DNA from: Methylophaga sp. UBA3192
Lineage (GTDB): Bacteria; Pseudomonadota; Gammaproteobacteria; Nitrosococcales; Methylophagaceae
Assembly (NCBI GenBank): GCA_002363955.1
Contig: DEXE01000007.1
Span: 84,186-148,185, forward strand
Direction of reading: 5' to 3'
DNA length: 64,000 bases
In this document: positions 11,405 through 20,917 of the stretch, piece after piece
How the letters are laid out: every line of letters starts with the position of its first letter
How positions within the stretch are numbered: the stretch's first letter is position 1
Made by a program: the position numbers and the translations under genes
The notes under the pieces: generated by a model
What the model was told of the DNA's origin: nothing
The model's database searches: none
What the model saw: only the letters and a program-made list of their open reading frames with translations

Positions 11405-13818
11405 TCATTTTGTTTTATATATTCCATCAGCTCGTTTAAGTTTATAGCCCTGCTGAAATAAAATCCCTGAGCACGTTTACACTGGCTCTTACGTAAAAAT
11501 GCAAGTTGCTCTGCCGTTTCAACCCCTTCCGCAACAACTTGCAAGGCGAGACTGTTAGACATCGCCAAAATGGCATTAACGATTGCCGCATCATCACTGT
11601 CTTCAGTGACATCACGGACAAAAGTCCGATCAATTTTTAACACATTGAGTGGAAACTGCTTCAAATAAGACAGTGAAGAATACCCCGTACCAAAGTCATC
11701 AATTGCCAGCGTGATACCCAGCAAGCTTAATTCACGTAAGGTTTGCACAGCCTGCTCAGTGTTTTCCATTAACAGGCTTTCGGTGATTTCCAATTCCAGA
11801 TTTTTTGCTGGCATACCTGATTGTTCCAGCAAATTACGAATAAAGTTAACCAGCAGATTGCCTTTGAACTGGCGCCCTGAAAGGTTAACAGCCATTAAGA
11901 AGTCATCCGGTAAATAATCACAATTAGCCATGAAGGCTTCACAGGTTTTTTTTAACACCCATTCACCCACAGTACTGATCAAACCCGTATCTTCAAGCAC
12001 CGGCACAAATATCGCGGGCGACACATCTCCCCATTGTTCGGTATGCCAGCGTAATAACACCTCTGCACCAGCAACACGACCGGTCTCAAGTTCAATTTGC
12101 GGTTGAAATTGCAAATAGAACTCCTGCAACTCAACCGCACGACGCAGGGCGGTTTCCATCGCCAGACGCTGCGATGCCTGTGCATTCATTTCTGAGGAAT
12201 AAAACTGAAAATTATTACGTCCTGTACTCTTGGCGTAATACATTGCCGCATCGGCATTTCTCACCAGCATGTCTACATCACGACCATCCGCAGGATATAA
12301 ACTGATACCAATACTGGGACTGATATTCACTTCAATGTTATCCAGCATATAGGGCAGTGATGTTGTATTGAGAATTTTCTCAGCAACCTTTCCGACATAT
12401 TGCGCTGAGTTGATATCTTCCAGAATCACGGTAAATTCATCACCACCCAGCCTGGCTACAGTGTCACTCTCCCGAACACAGGAACGAATTCGCCGCGCCA
12501 CCTCACAAAGCAAAATATCTCCTGCCTTGTGGCCTAGCGAATCATTAATATGTTTAAAGTGATCCAGATCCAGGAAAAATACTGCCAAACGACCATTTTG
12601 TCGTTGTGCTTTATGAATGGCATGCTCTAGACGATCTTTAAACACGCCACGATTTGGCAACCCGGTCAGAATATCGCTGCTGGCTAAACGTGTCAGTCTT
12701 TCTTCATTTTGCCGTTGATTGGTAACATCTTCATATAGCCAGATAGATCCCTCTGACGGGTTTTCAGGATCAATGACTTGCCCGGCGACAGCACACCAGA
12801 ATTTCTCACCATTGGCCCTTTTCATCTCGACCTGGGCTTCAAAATTTTCTGCTTCAGACAGGGCGTTATAAGCCTGATCTCCGAAACGCTTAAATGCTTC
12901 CTCGCTTGGATGAAGACAAAGTGTGCTTTGACCTTCAATATCTTCGCGTGGAAACAAAAACAGTTGTTCGAATTTATTATTCACCCGAATAATATGACGG
13001 TTTTTAATAAAGGCAATACCCACCATGGCGTTTTCCAGAATGGCGTTTAATTCATTGCTAGTCTGCACCAACGCCAACTTGGTTCGCTTCCATGAACTGA
13101 TGTCTGAAATCACGCAAACCCAGATATCATCGTCAAATTGTGATAAAGGGCGAAGTGACAGCCACATGGAAAAAGTCTCCCCGTACCAGTTTCGCCCTTC
13201 AAATTCACGATTAATTTTTTGTGATTCAGCAATATCGTTGAGTGATTTAATGTGCTCGGATGGGGCAATGAACTGCAGAATATTCTGTCCAGCTAATTGG
13301 TTTTCACTCGCTTGTAATATTCGTTCAGCAGCAGGATTGCATGAGCTAATTGATCCATCCGCCTGGATAGCCAGAATCGCTTCAGGGACGCCGTTAAGAA
13401 TGGCTCGAAGCCTTGTTTCACGGATTTCGAGCGAATGCTTGGTTTCATCCAGCTTTGCAATCAACTCCTGGGTTTGTGCAGCAAAGACATTAAAGTCATT
13501 GGCAAGTAAATTAAATTCACTCTGACCATTACTGATTGACATTCGGGTATCAAATTTTTGTTCTGACAAGGCATGCATTGCACTTCGTAATCGCTGCATA
13601 GGCTGGTTGATACGCGCTTTCATGCTGAGTACAAACCAGGTTATTCCTAAAACAATCATTAAACTGCTAAAGATCATCAACCATCTGTAATGACTGAATA
13701 CAGAAATGGAAATTCCAGCAATCACCAATACCATTAATAGCGTAATAACAGCCCATAAATTCAGCATGGTCCGGATGCTCCAATGCTTAAACATATTTTC
13801 CCTGTTCATATAATTCAC
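11383..13818 (-). CDS. Membrane GGDEF-EAL regulator with HAMP and two PAS domains
   Basis: Cyclic-di-GMP metabolic protein of 811 residues. Order: two membrane segments (about 20-40 and 47-66) with almost no periplasmic loop, HAMP (about 67-120), coiled coil, PAS (about 135-245), PAS/PAC (about 255-370), GGDEF (about 375-540; RLGGDEF at 456-462) and EAL (about 555-805). Both catalytic motifs look intact: GGDEF is canonical, and the EAL signature reads EVLLRW (Glu586), a common active variant, with NLSGRQF, EITES, DDFGTGYSSL and EGVET all present. It could therefore act in both directions or mainly as a phosphodiesterase. In-frame ATGs at codons 1, 4 and 9 leave the exact start open. Confidence 0.93.
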   Translation of the reverse strand: MNYMNRENMFKHWSIRTMLNLWAVITLLMVLVIAGISISVFSHYRWLMIFSSLMIVLGITWFVLSMKARINQPMQRLRSAMHALSEQKFDTRMSISNGQSEFNLLANDFNVFAAQTQELIAKLDETKHSLEIRETRLRAILNGVPEAILAIQADGSISSCNPAAERILQASENQLAGQNILQFIAPSEHIKSLNDIAESQKINREFEGRNWYGETFSMWLSLRPLSQFDDDIWVCVISDISSWKRTKLALVQTSNELNAILENAMVGIAFIKNRHIIRVNNKFEQLFLFPREDIEGQSTLCLHPSEEAFKRFGDQAYNALSEAENFEAQVEMKRANGEKFWCAVAGQVIDPENPSEGSIWLYEDVTNQRQNEERLTRLASSDILTGLPNRGVFKDRLEHAIHKAQRQNGRLAVFFLDLDHFKHINDSLGHKAGDILLCEVARRIRSCVRESDTVARLGGDEFTVILEDINSAQYVGKVAEKILNTTSLPYMLDNIEVNISPSIGISLYPADGRDVDMLVRNADAAMYYAKSTGRNNFQFYSSEMNAQASQRLAMETALRRAVELQEFYLQFQPQIELETGRVAGAEVLLRWHTEQWGDVSPAIFVPVLEDTGLISTVGEWVLKKTCEAFMANCDYLPDDFLMAVNLSGRQFKGNLLVNFIRNLLEQSGMPAKNLELEITESLLMENTEQAVQTLRELSLLGITLAIDDFGTGYSSLSYLKQFPLNVLKIDRTFVRDVTEDSDDAAIVNAILAMSNSLALQVVAEGVETAEQLAFLRKSQCKRAQGFYFSRAINLNELMEYIKQNDQKVRAV

Positions 13819-14181
13819 ACTCGTTCATGGAGCTGGTATGAAAACTCAAAAGCATCCGATTTGAATCGGAGATACATTCCATTTTGTAATTTGCTAAGTC
13901 AAACTTTGCTACTGAGACGGACATACTGTTGATACTGGAAAAGGTCCATCTCGCTATCTTAACTAGTGTCCCTGTTGCACAAGGCATAGCACTGTTCAGT
14001 CGGGGCATATAAAAGCTGCATAAAGATTGCTTTTCTGATGATTTTTCCTGGATAAAAGCACAATTATATGCAGGCCAACTACAGCTAATGATCCGTTGAT
14101 ACTCCCATTCATATTAAAGTACCGTTCTGCTGCCAAGCCATTGTTAGTTGGCATAAACGGGGTTGCGGATGGAATAATAAT
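13819..14181. other. Intergenic region between ccoS and the GGDEF-EAL gene
   Basis: 363 bp with no convincing gene. It should hold the promoter of the GGDEF-EAL gene. A weak TGCCAA/TTGGCA stem (14131-14153) lies downstream of ccoS but lacks a T-tract. Open frames here have no ribosome site or family likeness. Confidence 0.5.
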
Positions 14182-14391
14182 CTAATCAGATTTATGCTCA
14201 TTATTATTTGTATTTTCCACGTCTGATTCCACTTCGGTTTCTTCTGAATGATTATCATCTTCCATCAAAACTCGATTAGCGGCGCCTTCCATATCATCAT
14301 ATTGACCACTGCGAACGGCCCAGAAAAAAACCACAACTCCCACTAAACCCAGTAATAACATCCCGGGTAAAAGTCCGTATATGACCTCCAT
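14182..14391 (-). CDS. ccoS: cbb3 oxidase maturation protein CcoS
   Basis: Small single-span membrane protein of 69 residues needed for cofactor (heme and Cu) insertion into CcoN. N-terminal membrane segment (about 5-27, LLPGMLLLGLVGVVVFFWAV) followed by SGQYDDMEGAANRVL, the family signature (FxWAxxxGQYDDxxxPAxRxL), and an acidic tail. It is the last gene of ccoG-H-I-S, three bases after ccoI. Confidence 0.95.
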   Translation of the reverse strand: MEVIYGLLPGMLLLGLVGVVVFFWAVRSGQYDDMEGAANRVLMEDDNHSEETEVESDVENTNNNEHKSD

Positions 14392-14394
14392 AGC

Positions 14395-16851
14395 CTACCT
14401 CTTAAATATTCGACTAATCCTGGCAGCATTACCAATGACAAGTAACGAACTTATCGGCATCGTGATTGCTGCCAGTAAAGGACTGACTAATGCCATCATT
14501 GCTAATGGAACCATAATCACGTTATAGCTGATCGATAATACAATATTCTGGCGAATAGTGCGTAACGTCCGGGCAGCCAATTGCCGCGCTAATGCCACCT
14601 GACTTAATTGATTGTGTGATAAAACAATATCTGCACTTTCAATAGATACATCCGTTCCGGAAGCCAGCGCAATGCCTACATCAGCCTGAATCAATGCCGG
14701 CGAATCATTAATGCCATCCCCTACCATGGCAACACAATCGCCCTGTTGTTGTAATTGTTGAATAAACCGGCGTTTATCAGCAGGCAAGACCTCGGCCATG
14801 CGCTGAATATTTCCAAGGTCGGCCGTTACTGAATTGACTACCTGCTGTCGGTCTCCGCTTAACACAGTCACTTTAAGACCATTGGCTAACATGTCCGAAA
14901 TCATGGCTTTGGCGTCATCACGTAATGTATCAAACAGGCCTAATATGCCGATTAATTTTTTCTCGCTGGCGACAAACACACAACTGATACCTTGCTGCTC
15001 CAGCTGATCGACTTTTAACTGCCAGGCGTTATTAAGAATAACCTGATGTGAAAGCATCCAATCCGCGGTGCCAACAATAATTTTATTGCCTTCAATCTGC
15101 GCTTCCACGCCTCTTCCCGGAGAGGCATAAAACTGAGATATCTCAAATAACGGGAGGGCATATTGCTGAGCGGCTGAAACAATCGTTTTTGCAATACCAT
15201 GCTCGGATTGCTGCTCTGCCGAAGCCGCAATCTGCAGTAACTGTTGTTCGGAGATTCCTTCTGCGGTAATTCGTTCAACCAGCTTAAGTCGTCCTTCAGT
15301 CAAGGTACCGGTTTTATCAAACACGTAATGTGTTACGCGGGATAACGATTCCAATGCAACACCCTGTTTGATCAGGATTCCATTGCTGGCCCCCACTCCG
15401 CTGGCAACAGCAATGGACATTGGCGTGGCCATACCAAATGCACAGGGACACGTCACCACTAAAACCGAGGCTGCGGCCAGTAAGGCTTTTTCAAAATCAC
15501 TCCCAACCCAGAATACAAATGTTAGCGTTGCAAGCGTCAGCGTAATAACGACAAACCAGGGCACGATTTTGTCTGCCAATGTTTGAATGGGGGCTTTTGA
15601 AGTTTGTGCCTCATCCATCAAAGCGATTATTTTGGCTAAGGCAGTATGGCGTAATACCTGCTGCGCTTTCACCACAAATGCACCTTCACTATTGATGCTT
15701 CCAGCGACAACCATATCGTTTACCTGTTTGCGCACAGGTTGCGATTCCCCTGTCAGCATCGATTCATCTACGGCGCTCTCGCCATCTGTCACAACGCCAT
15801 CAACTGGAATATTTTCACCCGGCCGCACTAAAACCAAATCACCGACCTTAACCGAACGAATAGGTACTGTTTTCTGTATCCCTGCTTCAATGACTGTTGC
15901 CAGTTTGGGCTGCAATTCGAGCATGCGACGGGTGGCTGATAACGCATTGCGTTTGGAAAGCGCTTCCAGATAACGCCCAATCAGAATAACAAATATAAAG
16001 TTCACGACTGTATCAAAGAAAACTTCGCCTTCAACTGAGCCAGTAAAAGTAATATAGGAAGAATAGAGATAAGTGGCCGTTGCACCGATAGCAATCGGTA
16101 AATCCATTGTTAAATAACGACTGCGTAATCCGCTGATTGAATTTCGGAAAAAAGGATAACCCGAGTAAAGTAAGGTTGGAGTAGCAATCAAAAAACCAAC
16201 CCAATGAAACAAGTCTCGAAACTCATCCTCAGCAGCACCGGAATAAAGGGCAATCGAAACCCACATCAGGTTCATCATCGCAAACCCGGCAAATGCCATA
16301 CGATAGATTAATCCACGGTGTCGCTTAGCCAATGCCCCTTCTGCCGTTTCCGGATCAAATGGAACAGCGGCATAACCAAGCTCAGCTAAATGCTGCATTA
16401 AAATGGATAAGGACGTTTTGCGATTATCCCAACAGATGCGACAACGTTTTGCTGTCAGATTCACATCCGCCGCCAATACACCTGGCAATTTATATAAAGC
16501 ATGCTCAATTAACCAGACGCAGGCTGCACAATGAATGCCATCAATTAACAGATTTATCGTGCGTTTTTCATCAACGGTGTCGACATAATCAGCCTGAATT
16601 TCATCGAGATCGTAGGCATGGAAATCATTTGCAGTATCGGGGGGTGGGGCGAGTCGTTCGCCCTCTGGAGTTTTGCTATAGAAGCTTTGTAAACCTGCAG
16701 CATAGATCGTCTGGCAGGCCATTCTGCAACCATGGCAACAGAACTCATGCGTGGTTGACTGAATTTGTGCAACAAATTCACCGGAATTCCTGACGGGAAG
16801 CCCGCAGTGAAAACAATCGCAGGCTTTAACTTGCGTAGTAGCTTCAGACAA
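14395..16851 (-). CDS. ccoI: Cu+-exporting P1B-type ATPase CcoI
   Basis: Delivers copper across the inner membrane for cbb3 oxidase assembly (CopA2/FixI type). 818 residues. N-terminal zinc-finger-like CDCFHC (11-16) and CCHGC (38-42), a heavy-metal domain with CAAC (Cys108, Cys111), eight membrane helices, the ion-pathway CPC at 468-470, the phosphorylation site DKTGT (512-516), and the [10 protein letters not shown] hinge. Start is TTG (16849-16851), 30 bp after ccoH; a GGTAAG lies about 11 bases upstream. Its place between ccoH and ccoS defines the role as oxidase assembly rather than copper resistance. Confidence 0.96.
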   Translation of the reverse strand: MSEATTQVKACDCFHCGLPVRNSGEFVAQIQSTTHEFCCHGCRMACQTIYAAGLQSFYSKTPEGERLAPPPDTANDFHAYDLDEIQADYVDTVDEKRTINLLIDGIHCAACVWLIEHALYKLPGVLAADVNLTAKRCRICWDNRKTSLSILMQHLAELGYAAVPFDPETAEGALAKRHRGLIYRMAFAGFAMMNLMWVSIALYSGAAEDEFRDLFHWVGFLIATPTLLYSGYPFFRNSISGLRSRYLTMDLPIAIGATATYLYSSYITFTGSVEGEVFFDTVVNFIFVILIGRYLEALSKRNALSATRRMLELQPKLATVIEAGIQKTVPIRSVKVGDLVLVRPGENIPVDGVVTDGESAVDESMLTGESQPVRKQVNDMVVAGSINSEGAFVVKAQQVLRHTALAKIIALMDEAQTSKAPIQTLADKIVPWFVVITLTLATLTFVFWVGSDFEKALLAAASVLVVTCPCAFGMATPMSIAVASGVGASNGILIKQGVALESLSRVTHYVFDKTGTLTEGRLKLVERITAEGISEQQLLQIAASAEQQSEHGIAKTIVSAAQQYALPLFEISQFYASPGRGVEAQIEGNKIIVGTADWMLSHQVILNNAWQLKVDQLEQQGISCVFVASEKKLIGILGLFDTLRDDAKAMISDMLANGLKVTVLSGDRQQVVNSVTADLGNIQRMAEVLPADKRRFIQQLQQQGDCVAMVGDGINDSPALIQADVGIALASGTDVSIESADIVLSHNQLSQVALARQLAARTLRTIRQNIVLSISYNVIMVPLAMMALVSPLLAAITMPISSLLVIGNAARISRIFKR

Positions 16852-16881
16852 TGAGTTTCAACTTACCAGTTACTAACGAAT

Positions 16882-17388
16882 TTAAGGATCGATAAAAATA
16901 CGTCGAGTGATTAAAAATTCATCTTCACCACGTTTGGCTTCAACGATGATGTCCCAGTTTCCCGGCAAACCAAATTCAACATCGGTGCCATAGCGACCCA
17001 GTCCTATTGGGTTCATCTCAACTGAAAAATCTTCACGCATATCGGATGGACGATAAGCAAACAGGGTAACGGAGTCCAACTGTACTGCCGTTGAGTTTTT
17101 GCCCTGAATAAACACTTCATAGGCCTGACGTTGATTTACCCGACTTTTGGGCGGAGCCATAATAACGCCGCTCCAGCCCAGTTTTTTTTCCTGCTCCATT
17201 TGCAACTCTTGCTGGGCATACTTCTTACCACGCTCGTAATAGTTATCAACCACCAGATTAGGCGGCGAACTGAATGCCAGATAAATAAAGATAATATTGA
17301 CGGTTACAAAGGTGCATAAAAATGCTAAAAAACCTAAAACCCACGGGTTTTTTAATGCCTGATTATTGTCTTGTGAAATAGCCATCAT
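16882..17388 (-). CDS. ccoH: cbb3 oxidase assembly protein CcoH (FixH family)
   Basis: 168 residues, one N-terminal membrane anchor (about 16-37) and a periplasmic FixH domain of beta-sandwich type with NYYERGKKYAQ, LGRYGTDVEFGLPGNWDI and a C-terminal RRIFI. CcoH is a stable cbb3-assembly subunit that contacts CcoN/CcoP. The start overlaps the ccoG stop by four bases (ATGA); a second ATG follows at once. Confidence 0.93.
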   Translation of the reverse strand: MMAISQDNNQALKNPWVLGFLAFLCTFVTVNIIFIYLAFSSPPNLVVDNYYERGKKYAQQELQMEQEKKLGWSGVIMAPPKSRVNQRQAYEVFIQGKNSTAVQLDSVTLFAYRPSDMREDFSVEMNPIGLGRYGTDVEFGLPGNWDIIVEAKRGEDEFLITRRIFIDP

Positions 17389-18824
17389 TTCGGCCCCATA
17401 AAAATACTTTCGTATTGCACAGAAATATCCGGATTTGAAACAACATTCGCGATAAATGTGACATGCTCAAGATCTTTGTTGAGCATTCCATCAGGAATTC
17501 TGACTAGCGCCTGCAATGGAATAACCTTACCGGGTTCGATAATAACGTTGTGATCGATACCATGCAAAGTTGCTCCATCCAAACCACTGATGGCATATTC
17601 TACCTCAATGTTTTCATTCGTCTTGTTGAGCATTTTAAGTGTGTAACGGTTTTGAATAGACCCATCGCTAAGCTGGACAAAGACAGGCTGGCGGTTATGA
17701 ATCACCTGAAATTCAGTTGTGGAAAGCGTCGCAAAACCATATCCGACGCCCGACAGTGCCATCATTAAAATGAATGAGTAAATGATAACTCTTGGGCGCT
17801 TGTATAAAGCAGCGGGTTGAGCATTATGATGTAAATCCTTATAGGATGCGTAACGAATCAATCCACGAGGCTGATTGGTCTTATCCATAATGCTGTCACA
17901 CGCGTCAATACACATACCACAGGTGATACAGCCTTCTTGCTGGCCTTTACGAATATCGATGCCGGTCGGACACACAGCCACGCACACCTTGCAATCAATA
18001 CAGCTACCTTTAGTGGCATCAACAGCCCCCTTTTTCAGTTTACCGCGTGGCTCGCCACGCTCGGCATCATAGGCTGGCAGCACCGTATCCTGGTCATACA
18101 TTACGCCCTGTAAACGTGCGTATGGACAAAGCCAGAAACAAACCTGCTCTCGCATAAAACCCGCAAAAACATAGGTACCAACGGTAAACATACCTAATAC
18201 AATCCAAGCCACCAACGAAGCCTGTAAAGTGAAATAGTCATGCCAGAGCTGGTAAGCATCAGTAAACCAGGCAGCAAACGATACCCCTGTTAACAGGGCA
18301 ATTGCCAACCAAAGACCGTGCTTCAGAGTAATACGTGAGATTTTGCTGATGGAGGCCGGCGCATTTTTAAATTTCATCGCCTTCTGAGGGGTATCCCCTT
18401 CGATGCGTGTTTCGATAAACGTAAAAACATCTGTCCAGACAGTCTGAAAACAGAAATAACCACAGAATACGCGACCGGCTATACTGGTGACTGCAGCCAG
18501 TAATATGGCAAAAAACAACAAGGTAAGGGACAACATCCAGATATCTTGCGGAAAAATTGTGATATCAAAAAAATTGAACTGCCGATTGGGAATATCAAAA
18601 AGAACAGCTTGTTGTCCATTCCAACGGAGGTAGGGACCAAGAAAGAAGATTAACCACACTGACATGCCAAACCATTTCAGTCGTCTGAAACGGCCCGACA
18701 TACGTTTTGCTACGACTTTAGTGCCGCCGGCGTTAACATGCCAGTCAGAGACCTCATCATAGATGTCATTAATATTGAGCTCAGCTGACTTCGCTTGTTC
18801 CGACACAGTTTGGACCTCATTCAC
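17385..18824 (-). CDS. ccoG: Cytochrome oxidase accessory protein CcoG (RdxA/FixG)
   Basis: Membrane ferredoxin-type protein of 479 residues; the family is reported to reduce Cu(II) for cbb3 assembly. Five or so membrane helices, then a 2[4Fe-4S]-like ferredoxin region with Cys275-278-281-285 and Cys299-302-305-309, a final helix (about 345-365) and an Ig-like periplasmic C-terminal domain. Additional CGYFC (121-125) and CFWLCP (229-234) pairs are typical of the family. Start GTG 18822-18824. First gene after the terminator at 18892-18920. Confidence 0.95.
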   Translation of the reverse strand: MNEVQTVSEQAKSAELNINDIYDEVSDWHVNAGGTKVVAKRMSGRFRRLKWFGMSVWLIFFLGPYLRWNGQQAVLFDIPNRQFNFFDITIFPQDIWMLSLTLLFFAILLAAVTSIAGRVFCGYFCFQTVWTDVFTFIETRIEGDTPQKAMKFKNAPASISKISRITLKHGLWLAIALLTGVSFAAWFTDAYQLWHDYFTLQASLVAWIVLGMFTVGTYVFAGFMREQVCFWLCPYARLQGVMYDQDTVLPAYDAERGEPRGKLKKGAVDATKGSCIDCKVCVAVCPTGIDIRKGQQEGCITCGMCIDACDSIMDKTNQPRGLIRYASYKDLHHNAQPAALYKRPRVIIYSFILMMALSGVGYGFATLSTTEFQVIHNRQPVFVQLSDGSIQNRYTLKMLNKTNENIEVEYAISGLDGATLHGIDHNVIIEPGKVIPLQALVRIPDGMLNKDLEHVTFIANVVSNPDISVQYESIFMGPK

Positions 18825-18891
18825 AGCTTATCCGATGGAATTGTAACACGTTCGAGCACATAAGCATTTACTGATTTAGTTTTTAATTTAC

Positions 18892-18920
18892 AAAAAAAGC
18901 CGAAATAATCGGCTTTTTTT
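18892..18920 (-). terminator. Intrinsic terminator inside the cco locus
   Basis: 12-bp arms with G+C core GCCGA/TCGGC and loop of five, flanked by seven A and seven T, so it works in either direction. It lies between the 39-residue ORF and ccoG, separating the structural genes from the assembly genes. Confidence 0.88.
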
Positions 18921-18935
18921 GCGTTTATCATTTAC

Positions 18936-19055
18936 TTAATTATCGTTGGAACTATCTTCCATATTTTTGACTACCTTGTATGCAATGACGCCAATGACAA
19001 CTATCGTCAATACAAGACTTATAATGGAACCAATCGCTACAGCATCTAACCCCAT
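18936..19055 (-). CDS. 39-residue single-span membrane microprotein in cbb3 locus
   Basis: Short ORF that gene callers easily miss. ATG 19053-19055, TAA 18936-18938. Its ribosome site AAGGAGA, six bases ahead, is one of the best in the window. The peptide has a short N-terminus (MGLDAVAIG), one hydrophobic helix (about residues 8-26, IGSIISLVLTIVVIGVIA) and a charged tail YKVVKNMEDSSNDN. It sits 47 bp after ccoP and before a terminator, so it is the fifth gene of ccoN-O-Q-P. Size and topology recall the small cbb3 subunit CcoM of Pseudomonas stutzeri, but I cannot show homology. Function unknown; a role in oxidase stability is inference. Confidence 0.75.
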   Translation of the reverse strand: MGLDAVAIGSIISLVLTIVVIGVIAYKVVKNMEDSSNDN

Positions 19056-19102
19056 ATCAATCTCCTTGCATCTGTCGACACGCAATAATCAGTTTACGTT
19101 TA

Positions 19103-20038
19103 CTATTCGCCACCACCAAGCTGGTGTACATAAATTGACAGCTTTTTAATTTCGTTTTCAGTTAAACGTTCTGTTTCATCACCTTCGTAATATTCTTCAG
19201 GATCATCACCGTACTCTTCTGCCTCAAGACGCACGGCAAGTTTTTCATTCCAGGCAGGCATAACAGCTACGCGTGTTTGCGGATCGTTGGCATCATTCAC
19301 ACCATGAAGAATGGTATGGCGAATTTCATCGGGCTCACCCGAAAAACGCCAAACTTTGTCCGCAAGATTCGCTGAACCAAGCTGCTGGATACCTTTGGCA
19401 TCTGCACCGTGGCAAGCCACACAGCCTTTTTCGTTATATAGCTTCCACTCAGCTTCTGTGGCTTCGCCATTAGAACTGTTTATAACAAACTCAACCAAAC
19501 CATCAACTTCTTCATCCGTCAATAATTCAGCATGTGCAGGCATCATGCCTTGACGGCCTTTAGCCAGTGTTTCGATAATTTTGTCCACAGTACCACCATA
19601 CAACCAGTCATCGTCGGCAAGAATGGGATAACCAGAACCAGGTTGTGGATAGCCACCAACACCATGGCAGGCAGCACAGTTATCGCCATAAAGCACCTTG
19701 CTGGAACCTACCGCATAACGCAACAATTCATCATCTTCAAGAATCTCTTCAGCAGACAGTGCAGCGATACGATCTTCAAACGGTGCACGTTTTTCTTCGA
19801 TTTTTGCCAGATCTTCTTTGTATTCTTTAATCTGGGTCCATCCCAGAATACCTTTGGTATTTCCTGTTACCAATGGCAGAGATGGATACAAAATAAAATA
19901 GACCAGCACTAATAAACCACTCAGATACAGGGCTATTGTCCACCAGCGTGGCGGTGGATTAGTTAACTCTCTGATGCCATCCCATTCATGACCAGTATCT
20001 GGACATTCATTTGGGTTTTTATTGTTATCAGCCATCAT
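19103..20038 (-). CDS. ccoP: cbb3 cytochrome c oxidase diheme subunit CcoP
   Basis: 311 residues. Membrane-anchored diheme cytochrome c that passes electrons to CcoO/CcoN. N-terminal FixP-type region with PPPRWW and a helix (about 33-55). Two heme c sites: CAACH (Cys121, Cys124, His125) and CVACH (Cys206, Cys209, His210). Axial methionines probably lie in GMMPAH and AVMPAW. Two adjacent ATGs (20036-20038, 20033-20035) follow GGAGA; the first is used here. Overlaps ccoQ by 11 bases. Confidence 0.96.
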   Translation of the reverse strand: MMADNNKNPNECPDTGHEWDGIRELTNPPPRWWTIALYLSGLLVLVYFILYPSLPLVTGNTKGILGWTQIKEYKEDLAKIEEKRAPFEDRIAALSAEEILEDDELLRYAVGSSKVLYGDNCAACHGVGGYPQPGSGYPILADDDWLYGGTVDKIIETLAKGRQGMMPAHAELLTDEEVDGLVEFVINSSNGEATEAEWKLYNEKGCVACHGADAKGIQQLGSANLADKVWRFSGEPDEIRHTILHGVNDANDPQTRVAVMPAWNEKLAVRLEAEEYGDDPEEYYEGDETERLTENEIKKLSIYVHQLGGGE

Positions 20039-20237
20039 TTTTCTCCGAATTTATATCGTCATCTCTCAGCGGCAAGTCACGATGTGATTCAAGCTTTTCT
20101 TTGTTTTTTGGACGTAAGACCCAGAAATACATACCAAACATCAGTAAGAAAATTATGACCGTCAGTATCGTACCAACCCAATCGCTTACGGTCATTGCTG
20201 ACCAATTTGTATTGAAGTAGGATAGAAAATCACTCAC
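20028..20237 (-). CDS. ccoQ: cbb3 oxidase small subunit CcoQ
   Basis: 69 residues, one membrane helix (about 20-42) followed by [10 protein letters not shown], the CcoQ/FixQ signature. Stabilises the oxidase complex. Overlaps both ccoO (8 bases) and ccoP (11 bases), consistent with coupled translation. Confidence 0.94.
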   Translation of the reverse strand: MSDFLSYFNTNWSAMTVSDWVGTILTVIIFLLMFGMYFWVLRPKNKEKLESHRDLPLRDDDINSEKNDG

Positions 20238-20907
20238 GGTAATCTCTACCAGGTTCGAAATTGATCATAGTGCCTAATACCTGCAGATAGGCCACCAAAG
20301 CATCCATTTCTGTTTTACCCTCTACCGCTTCAGCTGCACCCAGGATTTCTTCATCGCTATATGGCACACCCAATACCTTCATCGCTTTCAGGCGTTTAAT
20401 CATGCCTTCTCCGTCAATGGTGGCATTATCCAGCCACGGGTAACGCGGCATAACAGATTCAGGTACGACAGAACGTGGATCCCGTAAATGCTGAATGTGC
20501 CAAGCATCGGAGTATTTACCCCCCACACGTGCTAAATCGGGACCTGTACGTTTAGACCCCCATTGGAACGGGTGATCATATTTTGATTCCACTGCGAGCG
20601 AATAATGACCATAACGATCTTTTTCATCACGGAATGGACGCACCATTTGTGAATGACACAGGTAACACCCTTCACGTTGATAGACATCACGTCCAGCTAA
20701 TTCCAAAGCAGTATAAGGACGGACGCCTTGCAGTTCTTCATATTCAGGATAAACATCATCCTCAAATGTATTTTGCAGATAAAACAATGGCACAATTTCT
20801 ACAATACCACCGACTGAAACAACCAAGGCCGTTGCCAGCACCAGTCCCCAAACGTTTTGTTCAACCCACTCTTGAAAACTAATGCGTTTATTAGATTTTT
20901 TAGCCAT
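20230..20907 (-). CDS. ccoO: cbb3 cytochrome c oxidase monoheme subunit CcoO
   Basis: Membrane-anchored c-type cytochrome, 225 residues from ATG 20905-20907 (MAKKSNK). An upstream in-frame start would run into ccoN and lacks conservation. N-terminal helix about 20-42, heme c site CYLCH (Cys81, Cys84, His85) inside [15 protein letters not shown], a family signature, and the later VMPRYPWL with the likely Met ligand. A 10-bp gap separates it from ccoN. Confidence 0.96.
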   Translation of the reverse strand: MAKKSNKRISFQEWVEQNVWGLVLATALVVSVGGIVEIVPLFYLQNTFEDDVYPEYEELQGVRPYTALELAGRDVYQREGCYLCHSQMVRPFRDEKDRYGHYSLAVESKYDHPFQWGSKRTGPDLARVGGKYSDAWHIQHLRDPRSVVPESVMPRYPWLDNATIDGEGMIKRLKAMKVLGVPYSDEEILGAAEAVEGKTEMDALVAYLQVLGTMINFEPGRDYRE

Positions 20908-20917
20908 GCTGATACCC

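Noticed and set aside
13787..14008. 73-codon frame overlapping the start of the GGDEF-EAL gene
   Set aside because: Overlaps the 5' end of a better gene and shows no coding signature.
14395..16851. ccoI as a copper-resistance ATPase (copA)
   Set aside because: N-terminal cysteine-rich region and placement between ccoH and ccoS indicate oxidase assembly.
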